Shown here piece after piece: positions 39,345 to 49,914 of a stretch of 64,000 bases of DNA. Every line of letters starts with the position of its first letter. Position 1 is the stretch's first letter. The DNA comes from Pseudovibrio sp. M1P-2-3 (lineage in GTDB: Bacteria > Pseudomonadota > Alphaproteobacteria > Rhizobiales > Stappiaceae), in NCBI RefSeq assembly GCF_031501865.1, contig NZ_JARRCW010000001.1:2625001-2689000 (forward strand), read 5' to 3'. The notes under the pieces are model-generated. The model was given only the letters and a program-made list of their open reading frames with translations. It was not told the DNA's origin and searched no databases. The translations under genes and the position numbers were made by a program.

Positions 39345-40727
39345 TTATGCGGTGTATGTTACGGCTTTAACCGCATCAATGACTTCCTGAACATTTGGAA
39401 GTGCCAGCTTTTCAAGGTTTGCTGCGTATGGCATTGGAACATCCTTGCCAGTAATGCGAAGCACCGGAGCATCCAGCCAATCGAATGCCTGCTCCTGAAC
39501 CTGATAGGCAATTTCGGAGGACACTGAACAGATCGGGAAAGCTTCCTCAACGGTCACAAGGCGCCCTGTTTTTCTAACAGAGGTCAGGATAGTTTCCATA
39601 TCCAGTGGGCGAATTGTACGAAGATCAATCAATTCAGCAGAGATGCCCATCTGCGCCAGTTCTTCAACAGCTTTGAGCGCATATGTCATTCCGATGCTCC
39701 ATGATACAATGGTCACATCCGTTCCTTCGCGAACGACCTTCGCCTTACCAATAGGCAGTACGTAGTCATCCAGCTTAGGCACATCAAAGCTGTGGCCGTA
39801 AAGCAACTCGTTTTCAAGGAAGATAACAGGATTGGGATCCCGGATTGCCGCCTTGAGAAGGCCTTTAGCATCTGCCGCAGAATAAGGCTGAACAACTTTC
39901 AAGCCCGGAATGCTTGCATACCATGCGGCATAATCTTGAGAGTGCTGCGCACCGACACGAGCAGCTGCACCATTGGCACCACGAAACACCATTGGTGCGC
40001 CCATTTGACCGCCGGACATGTAGAGAGTTTTGGCTGCGGAGTTAATGATATGGTCAATTGCCTGCATGGCAAAATTGAAAGTCATATATTCCACAATAGG
40101 GCGGAGACCTGACATGGCTGCGCCAACAGCAAGGCCAGTAAACCCATGCTCTGTGATTGGCGTATCAATGACCCGCTTTTCACCGAACTCATCCAAAAGG
40201 CCCTGAGAAATTTTATATGCACCTTGGTACTGAGCGACTTCTTCACCCATAAGGAACACATTTTCATCACGGCGCATTTCTTCAGCCATGGCATCGCGAA
40301 GTGCTTCACGAACAGTCGTGGACACCATCTCTGTCCCCGCAGGGACCTCCGGATCACTCGGAACGATCACCTCCACAGGGGCTGCAACTGCAGGAACTGG
40401 CTGCGCTGGTTCAGAAACCTGCTCCGGCTGAGCTGCAGGAGTGTTAGGTTCCTCACGTTTACCATCCAGCGCGGAGGCGTCTTCACCTTCTTCCAACAAA
40501 ACAGCAATTGGACTGTTGACCTTTACGCCTTCAGTTCCTTCGGCAACTAGAACTTTTCCGATAACACCCTCATCAACAGCTTCAACTTCCATTGTGGCCT
40601 TATCGGTTTCAATTTCTGCAATAACATCTCCAGCAGAGACACTATCACCTTCTTTTTTAACCCACTTAGAGAGGTTTCCCTCTTCCATTGTTGGTGAAAG
40701 AGCGGGCATCAAAATTTCTATCGGCAT
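39345..40727 (-). CDS. pdhB: Pyruvate dehydrogenase E1 beta with N-terminal lipoyl domain
   Basis: E1 beta subunit that with PdhA decarboxylates pyruvate using thiamine diphosphate. Residues 1-80 are a lipoyl domain nearly identical in style to that of PdhC (K43 in [13 protein letters not shown]), a Pro/Ala linker follows, and the transketolase-like beta domain begins near residue 138 ([20 protein letters not shown], then the catalytic-region [12 protein letters not shown]). The extra lipoyl domain explains the 460-residue length against about 330 for plain E1 beta, and is a known trait of alphaproteobacterial PdhB. Confidence 0.97.
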   Translation of the reverse strand: MPIEILMPALSPTMEEGNLSKWVKKEGDSVSAGDVIAEIETDKATMEVEAVDEGVIGKVLVAEGTEGVKVNSPIAVLLEEGEDASALDGKREEPNTPAAQPEQVSEPAQPVPAVAAPVEVIVPSDPEVPAGTEMVSTTVREALRDAMAEEMRRDENVFLMGEEVAQYQGAYKISQGLLDEFGEKRVIDTPITEHGFTGLAVGAAMSGLRPIVEYMTFNFAMQAIDHIINSAAKTLYMSGGQMGAPMVFRGANGAAARVGAQHSQDYAAWYASIPGLKVVQPYSAADAKGLLKAAIRDPNPVIFLENELLYGHSFDVPKLDDYVLPIGKAKVVREGTDVTIVSWSIGMTYALKAVEELAQMGISAELIDLRTIRPLDMETILTSVRKTGRLVTVEEAFPICSVSSEIAYQVQEQAFDWLDAPVLRITGKDVPMPYAANLEKLALPNVQEVIDAVKAVTYTA

Positions 40728-40745
40728 TGTTTTTGTACTCCGCCC

Positions 40746-41792
40746 TCAAAGTAGAATGTCAGTGTAAAGTTCGGATGGCTGAGGCTCAGGTGAGGCTTGG
40801 GCAAATTCGGCAGCAGCAGCAACAACAGCGCGCACTTCCTTATCAATTGCCTTCAACTCCTCCTCATCAGCCCACTTTTTCTCAAGAAGGCGAGCTCGAA
40901 CTTGCTCTAGCGGATCATGCTCAGACCGCATTTTCTGCACTTCATCTTTTGAGCGGTATTTCGCGGGGTCGGACATGGAATGCCCGCGATAACGATAGGT
41001 TACCATTTCGAGAATGTAAGGACCATTTCCTTCTCGGCACCAATCCATTGCGTAGTCAGTTGCGGCTTTAACAGCACGAACATCCATGCCGTCAACTTGA
41101 ACACCGGGAATACCAAACGATACACCGCGCTGAGACAGATCAGTTGTTGAAGAGGCCCGTTCTACACTGGTTCCCATGCCATACTTGTTATTTTCAATGA
41201 TATAAATAACGGGCAGGTTCCAGAGTTTTGCCATATTGAAGCTTTCATAGACCTGCCCCTGGTTGGCAGCGCCATCACCAAAGAAAGTCAGAGATACCTG
41301 GCCGTTTTCTTTATATTTATTAGTGAATGCCAGACCTGTACCAATAGCTACCTGAGCGCCAACGATCCCATGACCTCCGTAGAACTCCTGCTCTTTGGAG
41401 AACATATGCATGGAACCGCCCTTACCTTTAGAAAGGCCGCCCTCACGTCCAGTCAATTCAGCCATAACGCCATCGGGGCACATACCACAAGCAAGCATGT
41501 GACCGTGATCACGGTAACTTGTTACCATTTGATCACCCTGCTTCTTGGCCATTTCAATGCCAACAACAACGGCTTCCTGCCCGATATAGAGGTGGCAAAA
41601 ACCGCCAATCAACCCCATTCCGTAAAGCTGCCCAGCCTTTTCTTCAAAACGGCGGATGCGAAGCATTTCTCGATAGGCTTGCAGTTCTTCCTCTTTATTG
41701 AATTCGGAAATTGCAGGCGAATTTTTCATTGCACCGCGGGCTTTAGATGCGCTCTTTCGCGCTCCCGTAGACTTGGTTTGAGTTCCAGCCAT
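40746..41792 (-). CDS. pdhA: Pyruvate dehydrogenase E1 alpha
   Basis: Thiamine-diphosphate-binding subunit of the E1 heterotetramer. The ThDP motif runs from FFGDGAANQGQVYESFNMA to IIENN, and the loop YRYRGHSMSDPAKYR matches the region phosphorylated in eukaryotic E1 alpha. Length 348. The first 25 residues are basic and rich in Ala, Ser and Lys, probably disordered. It is the first gene of the pdh cluster; an AT-rich 193-base region with several TTAA repeats lies upstream and probably holds the promoter. Confidence 0.97.
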   Translation of the reverse strand: MAGTQTKSTGARKSASKARGAMKNSPAISEFNKEEELQAYREMLRIRRFEEKAGQLYGMGLIGGFCHLYIGQEAVVVGIEMAKKQGDQMVTSYRDHGHMLACGMCPDGVMAELTGREGGLSKGKGGSMHMFSKEQEFYGGHGIVGAQVAIGTGLAFTNKYKENGQVSLTFFGDGAANQGQVYESFNMAKLWNLPVIYIIENNKYGMGTSVERASSTTDLSQRGVSFGIPGVQVDGMDVRAVKAATDYAMDWCREGNGPYILEMVTYRYRGHSMSDPAKYRSKDEVQKMRSEHDPLEQVRARLLEKKWADEEELKAIDKEVRAVVAAAAEFAQASPEPQPSELYTDILL

Positions 41793-41985
41793 GACCCTCG
41801 TCTCTCGTGACGTATAATTGAATTTTCAAAGCTAACACTAACGTCTAAACAGCACTTTTCCAAGCTCTCAAATTAGGGAGACAAAAAGAATAAACTATTG
41901 TATTTAAAAGATATTTTGTCATTAACTAATATTAAGTTAACTACTGATAGTAAACTAAAAACTGGTTAACTCACTTATCTGGAGC

Positions 41986-42303
41986 TTATCGACGAAAAAT
42001 TGCGACCTCGTCACTGTGCACCAAATTCAGTGCAGCACGGGCACGCTCATCCACCATATCAGGATGAAGGTTGTGGGGCATGAGAAGCATAACCCTTCGT
42101 TCGAGAACGATCCTATCCTCGCTAAGCTCTGACAGCTGCGTCTCCAGTTCCCGAACCTGTCGCTCAATAAGAGCTTTGCCAACTATTCCCAATTCACCAT
42201 TCAGCGCATGGTACCCAAAGTACCCTAAAAGGCCAATCGCGAGGACCGGAACAAACAATCCCTTAATCTGTGATTGTTTTTTTTGACGCGTTGTAGCAAC
42301 CAC
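41986..42303 (-). CDS. ftsB: FtsB/DivIC-type cell-division protein
   Basis: Bitopic divisome protein that with FtsL and FtsQ activates septal wall synthesis. It has a short basic cytoplasmic start, one membrane helix (about residues 15-33, LFVPVLAIGLLGYFGYHAL), a coiled coil (about 45-75, RQVRELETQLSELSEDRIVLERR), and a short C-terminal tail with ERARAALNLVHSDEVAIF. Length 105 is typical. In related genomes it usually sits between eno and pdhA; here the upstream neighbour is mfd. Confidence 0.9.
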   Translation of the reverse strand: MVATTRQKKQSQIKGLFVPVLAIGLLGYFGYHALNGELGIVGKALIERQVRELETQLSELSEDRIVLERRVMLLMPHNLHPDMVDERARAALNLVHSDEVAIFRR

Positions 42304-42442
42304 TGGACGAACCTACTCAAACTTACATGCCCATCAAACATTGGGAGTATGAAGATACAGCGTTAATGAATCATTTCTTTCACACGCTTCCTACCAAATT
42401 ATATACTCATAATCTGCAGTGCGCCGCAGGCAGCCCACCAAA

Positions 42443-45400
42443 TTATGACCCCGCATCAACCAGTGCGACAAGTTTTAGAAGAATTGCAGCGCAACCTTTA
42501 AGCCTGTCATTGGCTTCAGGCCAGTCCCTTGTTAGAGATATCTTCTGATCTGGACGAATTTTCGCAAGAAATCCCTGTTCTGCAATATAAGCTACAAGTC
42601 CAGCTGGGTTTGGAAATTCATTATCTTTAAATCCAATGACAACCCCTTTGGAACCCGCATCTATTTTTTCAACATTGGCACGGCGGCACAGCCCTTTAAT
42701 GTAGACGATCTTCAGCAAGTGATTGACCTCAGAAGGAAGCTTCCCGAAGCGGTCAATCAACTCTGCCGCAAACCGGTCAATGTCGTTTGGTTCCGTTAAA
42801 TCTGAAAGGCGACGGTAAAGGTCCAGCCGAAGTTGAAGATCCGGTATGTAGGCCTCAGGTATAAGAACAGCAGTACCTACCGAAATTTGAGGTGACCACT
42901 TTTCTTTTTCAAAAACTTCTCCTCCAGATTTCAGTTGAGCAACGGCCTCCTCCAGCATTTGCTGATAAAGTTCAAACCCAACCTCTTTCACATGCCCGGA
43001 CTGCTCTTCCCCAAGCAAATTCCCTGCGCCGCGAATATCCAGATCGTGACTGGCGAGCTGAAATCCCGCTCCCAAATTCTCCAAGGACTGAAGCACCTTC
43101 AACCTTCGCTCTGCCGCTGATGTCAAAACCTTATTTGCAGGAACAGTAAACAGCGCATATGCCCGTGTCTTTGAGCGCCCAACCCTTCCTCTAATTTGAT
43201 AGAGCTGAGCAAGGCCAAACATATCAGCGCGATGTACAATCAGCGTATTTGCATTTGGTATATCAAGCCCTGATTCAACAATCGTGGTTGACAAAAGCAC
43301 ATCATATTGCCCCTCATAAAAGGCATTCATAATGTCTTCAAGCTCGCCTGCCCCCATTTGCCCATGGGCCGTGGCAACCTTCACCTCAGGAACAGAGGTC
43401 TCAAGAAATTCCCGCATCCCGGCAAGGTCTGAAAGGCGCGGACAAACATAAAAACTCTGCCCACCACGGTAATGCTCCCTAAGAAGAGACTCACGAATCA
43501 CCATTGCATCAAAAGGAGACACAAACGTCCGGACAGCCAATCGATCAACCGGAGGCGTTGCAATTAAGGAAAGCTCGCGAACACCTGTTAGGGCCAACTG
43601 GAGTGTTCGGGGTATGGGCGTTGCAGAGAGTGTTAGCACATGAACATCACTTTTCAGCTCCTTAAGGCGCTCCTTATGCTTCACCCCAAAGTGCTGCTCT
43701 TCATCAATTATCAAAAGCCCAAGATCACGAAACTCAATAGACTTGCCCAAGAGTGCATGCGTTCCAATAACCACATCCACAGAGCCGTCCGTTAGTCCCT
43801 TCTTGGTTTGGTTTAACTCCTTCGAGGGAACCAAACGGGAAGCCTGCCTGACGTTTATCGGGAGCCCCTTGAAACGCTCTGAAAAAGTTTTAAAATGCTG
43901 GCGGGAGAGTAGCGTCGTTGGAACAACAACAGCTACCTGCCTGCCTGACATTGCAGCTAGAAATGCCGCCCGCAAGGCCACTTCTGTTTTGCCAAACCCC
44001 ACATCCCCACAAACGAGGCGATCCATAGGGCGACCAGAACTCAAGTCCTCGAATATGGCCTCTATAGCATTCAATTGGTCATCCGTTTCATCATAGACAA
44101 AACGGGCTGCAAACTCATCGTATGTTCCAGCTGGCACATCAATTGAAGGCGCGGAGCGCAGCTCCCTTTCTGCAGCTGTTTTGATGAGACCATCCGCAAT
44201 TTCAAGAATGCGTTTTTTCATTCTCGCTTTGCGGGCCTGCCAGGCGCCACCACCCAGCTTGTCAAGTTGCGCTTCTTGGTCCTCCGACCCGTAACGGGTT
44301 AGGAGATCAATATTCTCAACTGGAAGGTAGAGTTTATCGCCCTTTGCATATTGTAATTCCAAGCAATCATGGGGTGCACCCATGGCTTCGATGGTTTTCA
44401 AACCAAGAAACCGGCCAATACCATGGTCTGCATGAACAACAAGATCACCTTCATGAAGGCTGGAGGCCTCTGTGAGTACGTTCGCACTTTTCGACTTGCG
44501 CCGTTTTTGGCGAACCATTCGATCGCCAAGAATGTCCTGCTCTCCAACAAAGGCGTAATCCCCGACTTCAAACCCTTGTTCAAGCCCAAGAATGACCAGT
44601 GCGCTCATTCCCTTTGGAAGCTGAACCAGTTCAGAGACATTCCCGGCATACCCAGTTCGATCCAGACCATGGTCAGATAGAATTTGGGCCAAACGCTCTC
44701 TGGTCCCCTCACTCCAGCAAGCAATGACCACAGTCTTACCTTCTGAGCGCAACTGCGCGGCATGATTGGTAAACGCCTCGAAAATATTTACATCCCCAGC
44801 TGATCGTTCAGCGGCAAAGTTGCGCCCCTGTTTTCCTCCGAAATCCTCTACAATTTGTCCAGTTCCTGGGGGAATGGAAAAAGGATTTAGGCGCGCTGTT
44901 GCCCTTTCGGCCAGCGTAACAGTCCACTCTTCCTGCGTTAAATATAAGCTTGCCGGTTTTATCGGCAGATAGGGAACACCGGATGCAAGTGCTTTGTTAT
45001 TTAAGCCCTCTTCACGGGCTTCATAATGTTCATTTACTTGTTCCAACCGCTGTTTGGTCACATCATCGTCTGCCGAATCCAGCAAGACGGGGGTATCTCC
45101 AATATAATCAAAAAATGTTTCCACCTTCTCATGGAAAAGAGGTAGCCAGTGTTCCATTCCAGCGTAGCGCCGTCCCTCAGATATTGACTGGTAAAGTACG
45201 TCCTCCCTAGACGCTGCCCCGAATTGTGAAACATAGCGGCTGCGGAAGCGAGATATACTCTCCTTATCGAGTACGACTTCACTCATTGGTACCAAAGCCA
45301 AGCGCTTTTTTTGAGCAACTGTCATCTGGGTCGCAGTGTCGAATGTGCGGATAGATTCCAGCGTATCACCAAAGAAATCCAACCGGACCGGCTCTTCGCG

Positions 45401-45943
45401 CCCTGGCGCAAACAGATCCACTATCCCCCCTCGCACCGCATATTCGCCGGTTTCCCGCACTGTAGGCGTGCGTAAAAATCCATTTAGCTCCAGCCAACCA
45501 ATAACACTTTTAAGTGGTACTCTGTTACCGGGAGCCAGAACACGAATATGCTCCGAAATCCACTTACGAACAGGCAGTTTTTGAAGGGCAGCGTTGACCG
45601 TTGTAAGAAGCACAACCGGCTTTTTAGATTTCATGCCTCTGGCGAGACGACCCAAAGTCATCAACCGCCTTGCGACCACACCTGCATGGGGCGACACCCG
45701 ATCATATGGCAGACAGTCCCACGAAGGAAGCTGAACAACTTCAACATGAGGAGCAAAGAAGCTCACCCCCTCCGCAATGGCAGCCATCCGCGTTGCATCA
45801 CGTGCAATAAATGTTAAAGCCAATCCCGTCTCTTTATGGCCTTCTATTGCTTTTGCAAGAGCATAAGCCTCAGCGCCATCTGGCACAGATGAGAAGACCA
45901 TATTACCGCCATTATAGAGGGGGCTATTTTGCACTTGACGCAT
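42443..45943 (-). CDS. mfd: Transcription-repair coupling factor Mfd
   Basis: DNA translocase that removes stalled RNA polymerase and recruits UvrA. Domains run UvrB-like N-terminal region (about 1-340), the polymerase-interaction domain (about 475-550, LHEGDLVVHADHGIGRFLGL), the RecG-like motor with Walker A CGDVGFGKTEVALRAA and DEEQ-H box IIDEEQHFGVKHKE, helicase motif VI in QIRGRVGRSKTRAYA, and the C-terminal TRCF domain (about 1010-1110). Length 1166 is normal. sdhE lies 25 bases upstream on the same strand. Confidence 0.97.
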   Translation of the reverse strand: MRQVQNSPLYNGGNMVFSSVPDGAEAYALAKAIEGHKETGLALTFIARDATRMAAIAEGVSFFAPHVEVVQLPSWDCLPYDRVSPHAGVVARRLMTLGRLARGMKSKKPVVLLTTVNAALQKLPVRKWISEHIRVLAPGNRVPLKSVIGWLELNGFLRTPTVRETGEYAVRGGIVDLFAPGREEPVRLDFFGDTLESIRTFDTATQMTVAQKKRLALVPMSEVVLDKESISRFRSRYVSQFGAASREDVLYQSISEGRRYAGMEHWLPLFHEKVETFFDYIGDTPVLLDSADDDVTKQRLEQVNEHYEAREEGLNNKALASGVPYLPIKPASLYLTQEEWTVTLAERATARLNPFSIPPGTGQIVEDFGGKQGRNFAAERSAGDVNIFEAFTNHAAQLRSEGKTVVIACWSEGTRERLAQILSDHGLDRTGYAGNVSELVQLPKGMSALVILGLEQGFEVGDYAFVGEQDILGDRMVRQKRRKSKSANVLTEASSLHEGDLVVHADHGIGRFLGLKTIEAMGAPHDCLELQYAKGDKLYLPVENIDLLTRYGSEDQEAQLDKLGGGAWQARKARMKKRILEIADGLIKTAAERELRSAPSIDVPAGTYDEFAARFVYDETDDQLNAIEAIFEDLSSGRPMDRLVCGDVGFGKTEVALRAAFLAAMSGRQVAVVVPTTLLSRQHFKTFSERFKGLPINVRQASRLVPSKELNQTKKGLTDGSVDVVIGTHALLGKSIEFRDLGLLIIDEEQHFGVKHKERLKELKSDVHVLTLSATPIPRTLQLALTGVRELSLIATPPVDRLAVRTFVSPFDAMVIRESLLREHYRGGQSFYVCPRLSDLAGMREFLETSVPEVKVATAHGQMGAGELEDIMNAFYEGQYDVLLSTTIVESGLDIPNANTLIVHRADMFGLAQLYQIRGRVGRSKTRAYALFTVPANKVLTSAAERRLKVLQSLENLGAGFQLASHDLDIRGAGNLLGEEQSGHVKEVGFELYQQMLEEAVAQLKSGGEVFEKEKWSPQISVGTAVLIPEAYIPDLQLRLDLYRRLSDLTEPNDIDRFAAELIDRFGKLPSEVNHLLKIVYIKGLCRRANVEKIDAGSKGVVIGFKDNEFPNPAGLVAYIAEQGFLAKIRPDQKISLTRDWPEANDRLKGCAAILLKLVALVDAGS

Positions 45944-45968
45944 CCTTTACTCGGGATATTCTATCTAC

Positions 45969-46274
45969 TTAAGCTGAAAACTTATTGTTCTGGTAATTCA
46001 GAATATCTTTGAAAAGCTGGGTATCACGTTCGGCTGGAACTGGCTTGGAGCCTACAAACCAAGCGAATAAATCCTGGTCATTGATTTGCAGCAATGTTTC
46101 GAGTTCACTCAGCCGTTCCTCGCTTAACCGTGAGATATGATCTTCAACATAACCGCCCAATAGAATATCCATTTCCTTCATACCGCGATGGGAACAACGG
46201 AAAATAATACGCTTGCGGCGATTATCCAGCTCATACAGCGCTGATGGTTCCTGTCTCTGTTCAATTGAGGCCAT
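45969..46274 (-). CDS. sdhE: FAD assembly factor SdhE
   Basis: Small helical protein that helps attach FAD covalently to succinate dehydrogenase SdhA. The RGxxE motif is R30-G31-M-K-E34 in CSHRGMKEMDILLGGY, with the following acidic helix ERLSELETLLQINDQDLFAW. Length 101. It lies between mfd and divergent recG, its common location in Hyphomicrobiales. Confidence 0.93.
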   Translation of the reverse strand: MASIEQRQEPSALYELDNRRKRIIFRCSHRGMKEMDILLGGYVEDHISRLSEERLSELETLLQINDQDLFAWFVGSKPVPAERDTQLFKDILNYQNNKFSA

Positions 46275-46437
46275 AACTTCAAATTCCTTTACTTTTGACA
46301 GTAATTTTGCTCAAAAAGGACTGGGGAGCACAGCCCGTATAAAGACACCTGTCAGTCATTTCCAATCTTTCGTTGCACAAAACAACAAGACATGCCACAG
46401 ATCAAGTATCTGTTCACGTTATGGTCCGAAAAGATTT

Positions 46438-48540
46438 ATGCGCCCAGCTCGGCTTGATCCGCTCTTTGCTCCTGTTACTCAACTCAACGGGATTGGTCCC
46501 AAGACTGCCAAAACCATTGGAAATCTGTTTGTTGCCAACTCTGAGCGAGAAGCTCGCATTGCTGATCTCCTGTTCCATATTCCAAACAATGTCATCGATC
46601 GCAGCTTGAGACCTAGCATCGCGGAAAGCCCAGAAGATACAATTGTGACCCTTCGCTTGCATATAGATGCACACCGCGCCCCGCCGCGTAATAGCCGGGC
46701 TCCCTATAAAGTTCTTGCCCATGACGACAGCAGTGAAATCGAAATTACCTTCTTTCATGCCCGACGGGATTATCTGGAGAAAATTCTTCCCGTTGGAGAG
46801 GTAAGACTGGTCTCTGGAAAGGTAGAGCGTTTCAATAATCGTACTCAAATGGTGCACCCTGACCACGTTGTTAGTGAAGCAGACAGCCATTCACTTCCCC
46901 TTATTGAACCTGTCTACCCAATGACCGCTGGTCTTTCTTCCAAGATGCTCCAAAAAGCAATGGTCACTGCTCTGGCTCTTATTCCTGACCTCGAAGAATG
47001 GCAGGACTCAGAGTTTGTGAAACGTCGCGGTTTTCCAAGCTTTAGAGAGGCGCTCCTGTCTTTGCATAAGCCGGAAACTCCTGAACAGCTTCTAGAAGAC
47101 AGTCCAGAGCGGCAACGTCTGGCCTATGATGAGTTTCTCGCCAGCCAGCTTGCTCTGGCTCTGGTTCGTAACTCACTTCGGCACAAGGGTGGGGCTTCGA
47201 GAAAAGGGACGGGGCTGCTGCGTCAGAAAATTCTGACAGCCCTTCCCTTCTCTTTAACGAAAGGGCAAGAACAGGCTTTCTTGGAGATTTCAAAGGACTT
47301 GGGGGAGCCTGCGCGAATGCTACGCCTTCTTCAAGGAGATGTGGGGGCGGGGAAAACAATTGTTGGCTTGATGGCGATGGCGCAAGTCATCGAAGATGGT
47401 GCACAAGCTGCCTTAATGGCCCCAACAGACATTTTAGCAAGGCAGCATTTCGCCTCCATGGAACCGCTGTGCAAAGCTGCAGGAATACGCATCGCAGCTT
47501 TAAGCGGCAAAGATACAGCCAAGACGAAGCGGGAGATCAATCAAGCTCTTGAGCAAGGCGAGATTGACCTCATTGTGGGCACCCACGCCCTTTTCCAAAG
47601 TACAGTGAAATTTAAAAATATAGGTCTTGCGGTTGTCGATGAGCAGCATCGTTTCGGGGTTCATCAGCGTCTTGCATTATCTGCCAAGGGACCGGACGTT
47701 GATGTCCTTGTTATGACTGCAACCCCCATCCCCCGCACTTTGGTTCTATCATATTTTGGAGATATGGATGTCTCCCGCTTAACTGATAAACCAGTTGGCC
47801 GCCAACCCATTAAAACAGTCAGCGTCTCACTGGACAGACTTGGGGAAACCGTTGAAAGATTAAAATCGGCAATCGCAGCTGGACAGAAAGTCTATTGGGT
47901 ATGCCCCTTGGTGGAAGATTCTGAGAAAGTAGATCTGGCGGCAGCGCAAGAAAGATTTACGGACCTTCAAAGTGCGTTTGGCGATGTGGTTGCCCTCGTT
48001 CATGGGCGACAAAGCGCCGAGGAAAAGCACGCTGCGATGGACGCCTTTAAAAAAGGCAGAGCCCGCTTGTTAGTCGCCACGACAGTCATTGAGGTGGGGG
48101 TTGATATTCCTGACGCAACCATAATTGTGATAGAACACGCTGAGCGCTTTGGCCTTGCACAACTACACCAGTTAAGGGGACGCGTAGGCAGAGGCAGCGC
48201 TGCCTCTACCTGCCTGCTTCTCTTTAAACCCCCTCTTAGTAAGACAGCCGCTGCAAGGCTCAATATTCTTCGTCAGACAAACGACGGGTTTCTTATTGCA
48301 GAAGAAGACCTGCGCCTACGTGGAGAGGGAGAGTTGCTCGGCACCCGACAATCCGGTTTGCCTGGTTTCAAAGTTGGAGATATTCAAATTCACGCGCAGT
48401 TAATGGAAACAGCGCGAGATGATGCAAAACTGATAGTAGCTAACGATCCCATGTTAAAATCACCGCGAGGAGAAGCCCTTCGCTCCCTCCTCTACCTATT
48501 TTCAAAAAATGAAGCTATGAAACTGCTGCAGGCTGGATAG
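46438..48540 (+). CDS. recG: ATP-dependent DNA helicase RecG
   Basis: Branch-migrating helicase acting on stalled forks and recombination junctions. The N-terminal wedge/OB domain (about 1-230, GIGPKTAKTIGNLF near the start) precedes motor motifs GDVGAGKTIVGLMAMA (Walker A), VVDEQHRFGVHQRL (DEQH), TATPIPRTL and QLRGRVGRGSAAS. ATG at 46438 (MRPARLDPLFAP) is chosen: an open frame extends 225 bases upstream but would overlap sdhE in antisense and lacks RecG-like sequence. Length is then 700, the usual size. It converges on the DUF502 gene with 24 bases between stops. Confidence 0.96.
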   Translation: MRPARLDPLFAPVTQLNGIGPKTAKTIGNLFVANSEREARIADLLFHIPNNVIDRSLRPSIAESPEDTIVTLRLHIDAHRAPPRNSRAPYKVLAHDDSSEIEITFFHARRDYLEKILPVGEVRLVSGKVERFNNRTQMVHPDHVVSEADSHSLPLIEPVYPMTAGLSSKMLQKAMVTALALIPDLEEWQDSEFVKRRGFPSFREALLSLHKPETPEQLLEDSPERQRLAYDEFLASQLALALVRNSLRHKGGASRKGTGLLRQKILTALPFSLTKGQEQAFLEISKDLGEPARMLRLLQGDVGAGKTIVGLMAMAQVIEDGAQAALMAPTDILARQHFASMEPLCKAAGIRIAALSGKDTAKTKREINQALEQGEIDLIVGTHALFQSTVKFKNIGLAVVDEQHRFGVHQRLALSAKGPDVDVLVMTATPIPRTLVLSYFGDMDVSRLTDKPVGRQPIKTVSVSLDRLGETVERLKSAIAAGQKVYWVCPLVEDSEKVDLAAAQERFTDLQSAFGDVVALVHGRQSAEEKHAAMDAFKKGRARLLVATTVIEVGVDIPDATIIVIEHAERFGLAQLHQLRGRVGRGSAASTCLLLFKPPLSKTAAARLNILRQTNDGFLIAEEDLRLRGEGELLGTRQSGLPGFKVGDIQIHAQLMETARDDAKLIVANDPMLKSPRGEALRSLLYLFSKNEAMKLLQAG

Positions 48541-48564
48541 AAACAGTTGCCCTCGAAAATCTGG

Positions 48565-49374
48565 TCAGTCTTTTTCAACAGCAGCAGCCGAACAGCAACC
48601 CTCAACTTCAGGATTTCTTGGCTCTTCTTGAGTATTGGCTGCTTTTCTTTTGCCAAACCCTTTGTATATGCCCGATTTTCTATCCGCTTCAATTAATTCT
48701 GGATAGTCAGGGCTGACCAGTCCCGCCGAAATAACCAGCTTTGCCGCATCCTCCACACTCATGGACAACTCCCTCACTTCATCTTTTGGAACAAAAAGTA
48801 AAAAGCCAGAGGTTGGATTTGGAGTTGTGGGCAAAAATACTGCCACGGTTTTCTCGCCACCTTCAAGTTTTGCGGCAACCTCTCCTTTGGTGTCCGCTGA
48901 AATGAAAACGATCGCCCACAATCCTTTTCTTGGATATTCAATCAAAGCCGCTTTTGTAAAACTCTCTCCACGCTCTTGTAGAACTGTCTCAAAGATTTGT
49001 TTCAATGCAGCGTATACATTTCTAACAAGAGGCATTCGTACGAGAATTCCCTCTCCCATACGGATAAAGCCGCGCCCTGCTATATTCGCAGTCAAAAAAC
49101 CGATAATAGTGAGACCAATGAATGCAGCAATGAGTCCGACGCCTGGAACTTCAATTGGAACATAAGTGTCAGGGTTATACCGGTGCGGAATAAGCGGTTT
49201 CACCCATTTATCTACCCACTGAATCAAAGACCAACTCAAATAAATGGTTATGCCAATAGGCCCAGTTATGACCAAACCCGTTAAGAAGTAATTTCGCACC
49301 CGCATCATGAGGCTCGGCCTGATCGTTTTCTTCGCTTTTGCTTCAAACTGTTTTTGTTGATTTTCGTGGTTCAT
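48565..49374 (-). CDS. DUF502 family inner-membrane protein
   Basis: Predicted membrane protein of 269 residues with two strong helices (about 28-50, YFLTGLVITGPIGITIYLSW; and about 78-97, VGLIAAFIGLTIIGFLTANI), then a soluble domain with RMPLVRNVYAALKQIFETV and VFLPTTPNPTSGFLLFVP, both typical of DUF502. The C-terminal 40 residues are charged and poorly conserved. Function is unknown in the family. In related genomes it is commonly next to recG and glmS; here a DUF454 gene and an RTX protease intervene before glmS. Confidence 0.88.
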   Translation of the reverse strand: MNHENQQKQFEAKAKKTIRPSLMMRVRNYFLTGLVITGPIGITIYLSWSLIQWVDKWVKPLIPHRYNPDTYVPIEVPGVGLIAAFIGLTIIGFLTANIAGRGFIRMGEGILVRMPLVRNVYAALKQIFETVLQERGESFTKAALIEYPRKGLWAIVFISADTKGEVAAKLEGGEKTVAVFLPTTPNPTSGFLLFVPKDEVRELSMSVEDAAKLVISAGLVSPDYPELIEADRKSGIYKGFGKRKAANTQEEPRNPEVEGCCSAAAVEKD

Positions 49375-49526
49375 TGACAGATACTCTTAAAATGGTCTGT
49401 AGATAGTCTAACAACAGATAACACGCTCTTGAAAGAGCCCTTGTCTTGCCCTAAATTAATTCCTGAGTTTAATACTCTTGTTTAATTTCACCAGCCAGAG
49501 TACGCCCGCTTCGGAGAGAGCATTAG

Positions 49527-49898
49527 ATGATTCGAGCCTTCTACTTTTCCTCAGGCTTCCTGTTCATTGGAATAGGACTGGTCGGCATCGTATTACCCCT
49601 CCTGCCCTCAACAATCTTTTTTATTCTGGCTGCAGGCTGCTTTGCTAAATCCAGCAAACGTTTTGAACTATGGCTTTTGGAGCACCCTGTTTTCGGCCCA
49701 AGTGTAATCCAGTGGCGGGCACATGGTGTCATTTCACTAAAAGCCAAAACAATGGCCTTTCTCGGAATGCTGCTAGGCTACTGCAGCTTTTATTACTTCG
49801 TTAGCCCTTCCCTTGTTTCTGCAGTGGTTGTAGCCCTTTTTATGCTGGCCAGTGCCTACTATGTTGGTACCCGCCCCTCAAAGCCACCTGCCTTTTAG
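49527..49898 (+). CDS. DUF454 (YbaN-like) inner-membrane protein
   Basis: A 123-residue protein with the DUF454 signature: a first helix with GLVGIVLPLLPSTIFFILAAGCFAKSS, then LLEHPVFGPSVIQWRAHGVI and SLKAKTMAFLGM, followed by two further helices. Members are inner-membrane proteins of unknown function. GGAGAGAGC lies about 6 bases before the ATG. It is divergent from the DUF502 gene across 152 bases. Confidence 0.88.
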   Translation: MIRAFYFSSGFLFIGIGLVGIVLPLLPSTIFFILAAGCFAKSSKRFELWLLEHPVFGPSVIQWRAHGVISLKAKTMAFLGMLLGYCSFYYFVSPSLVSAVVVALFMLASAYYVGTRPSKPPAF

Positions 49899-49914
49899 GC
49901 CCATCAACCCGATG

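Noticed and set aside
41922-41969. TTAA repeats upstream of pdhA as CtrA binding sites
   Set aside because: The spacing does not match TTAA-N7-TTAA; the region is simply AT-rich promoter DNA.
46213-46437. Open frame extending recG by 75 codons
   Set aside because: It overlaps sdhE in antisense, has no RecG-like residues, and the family N terminus begins at the ATG at 46438.
46414-46890. 158-codon minus-strand frame inside recG
   Set aside because: Antisense to conserved recG sequence, with no recognisable motif.
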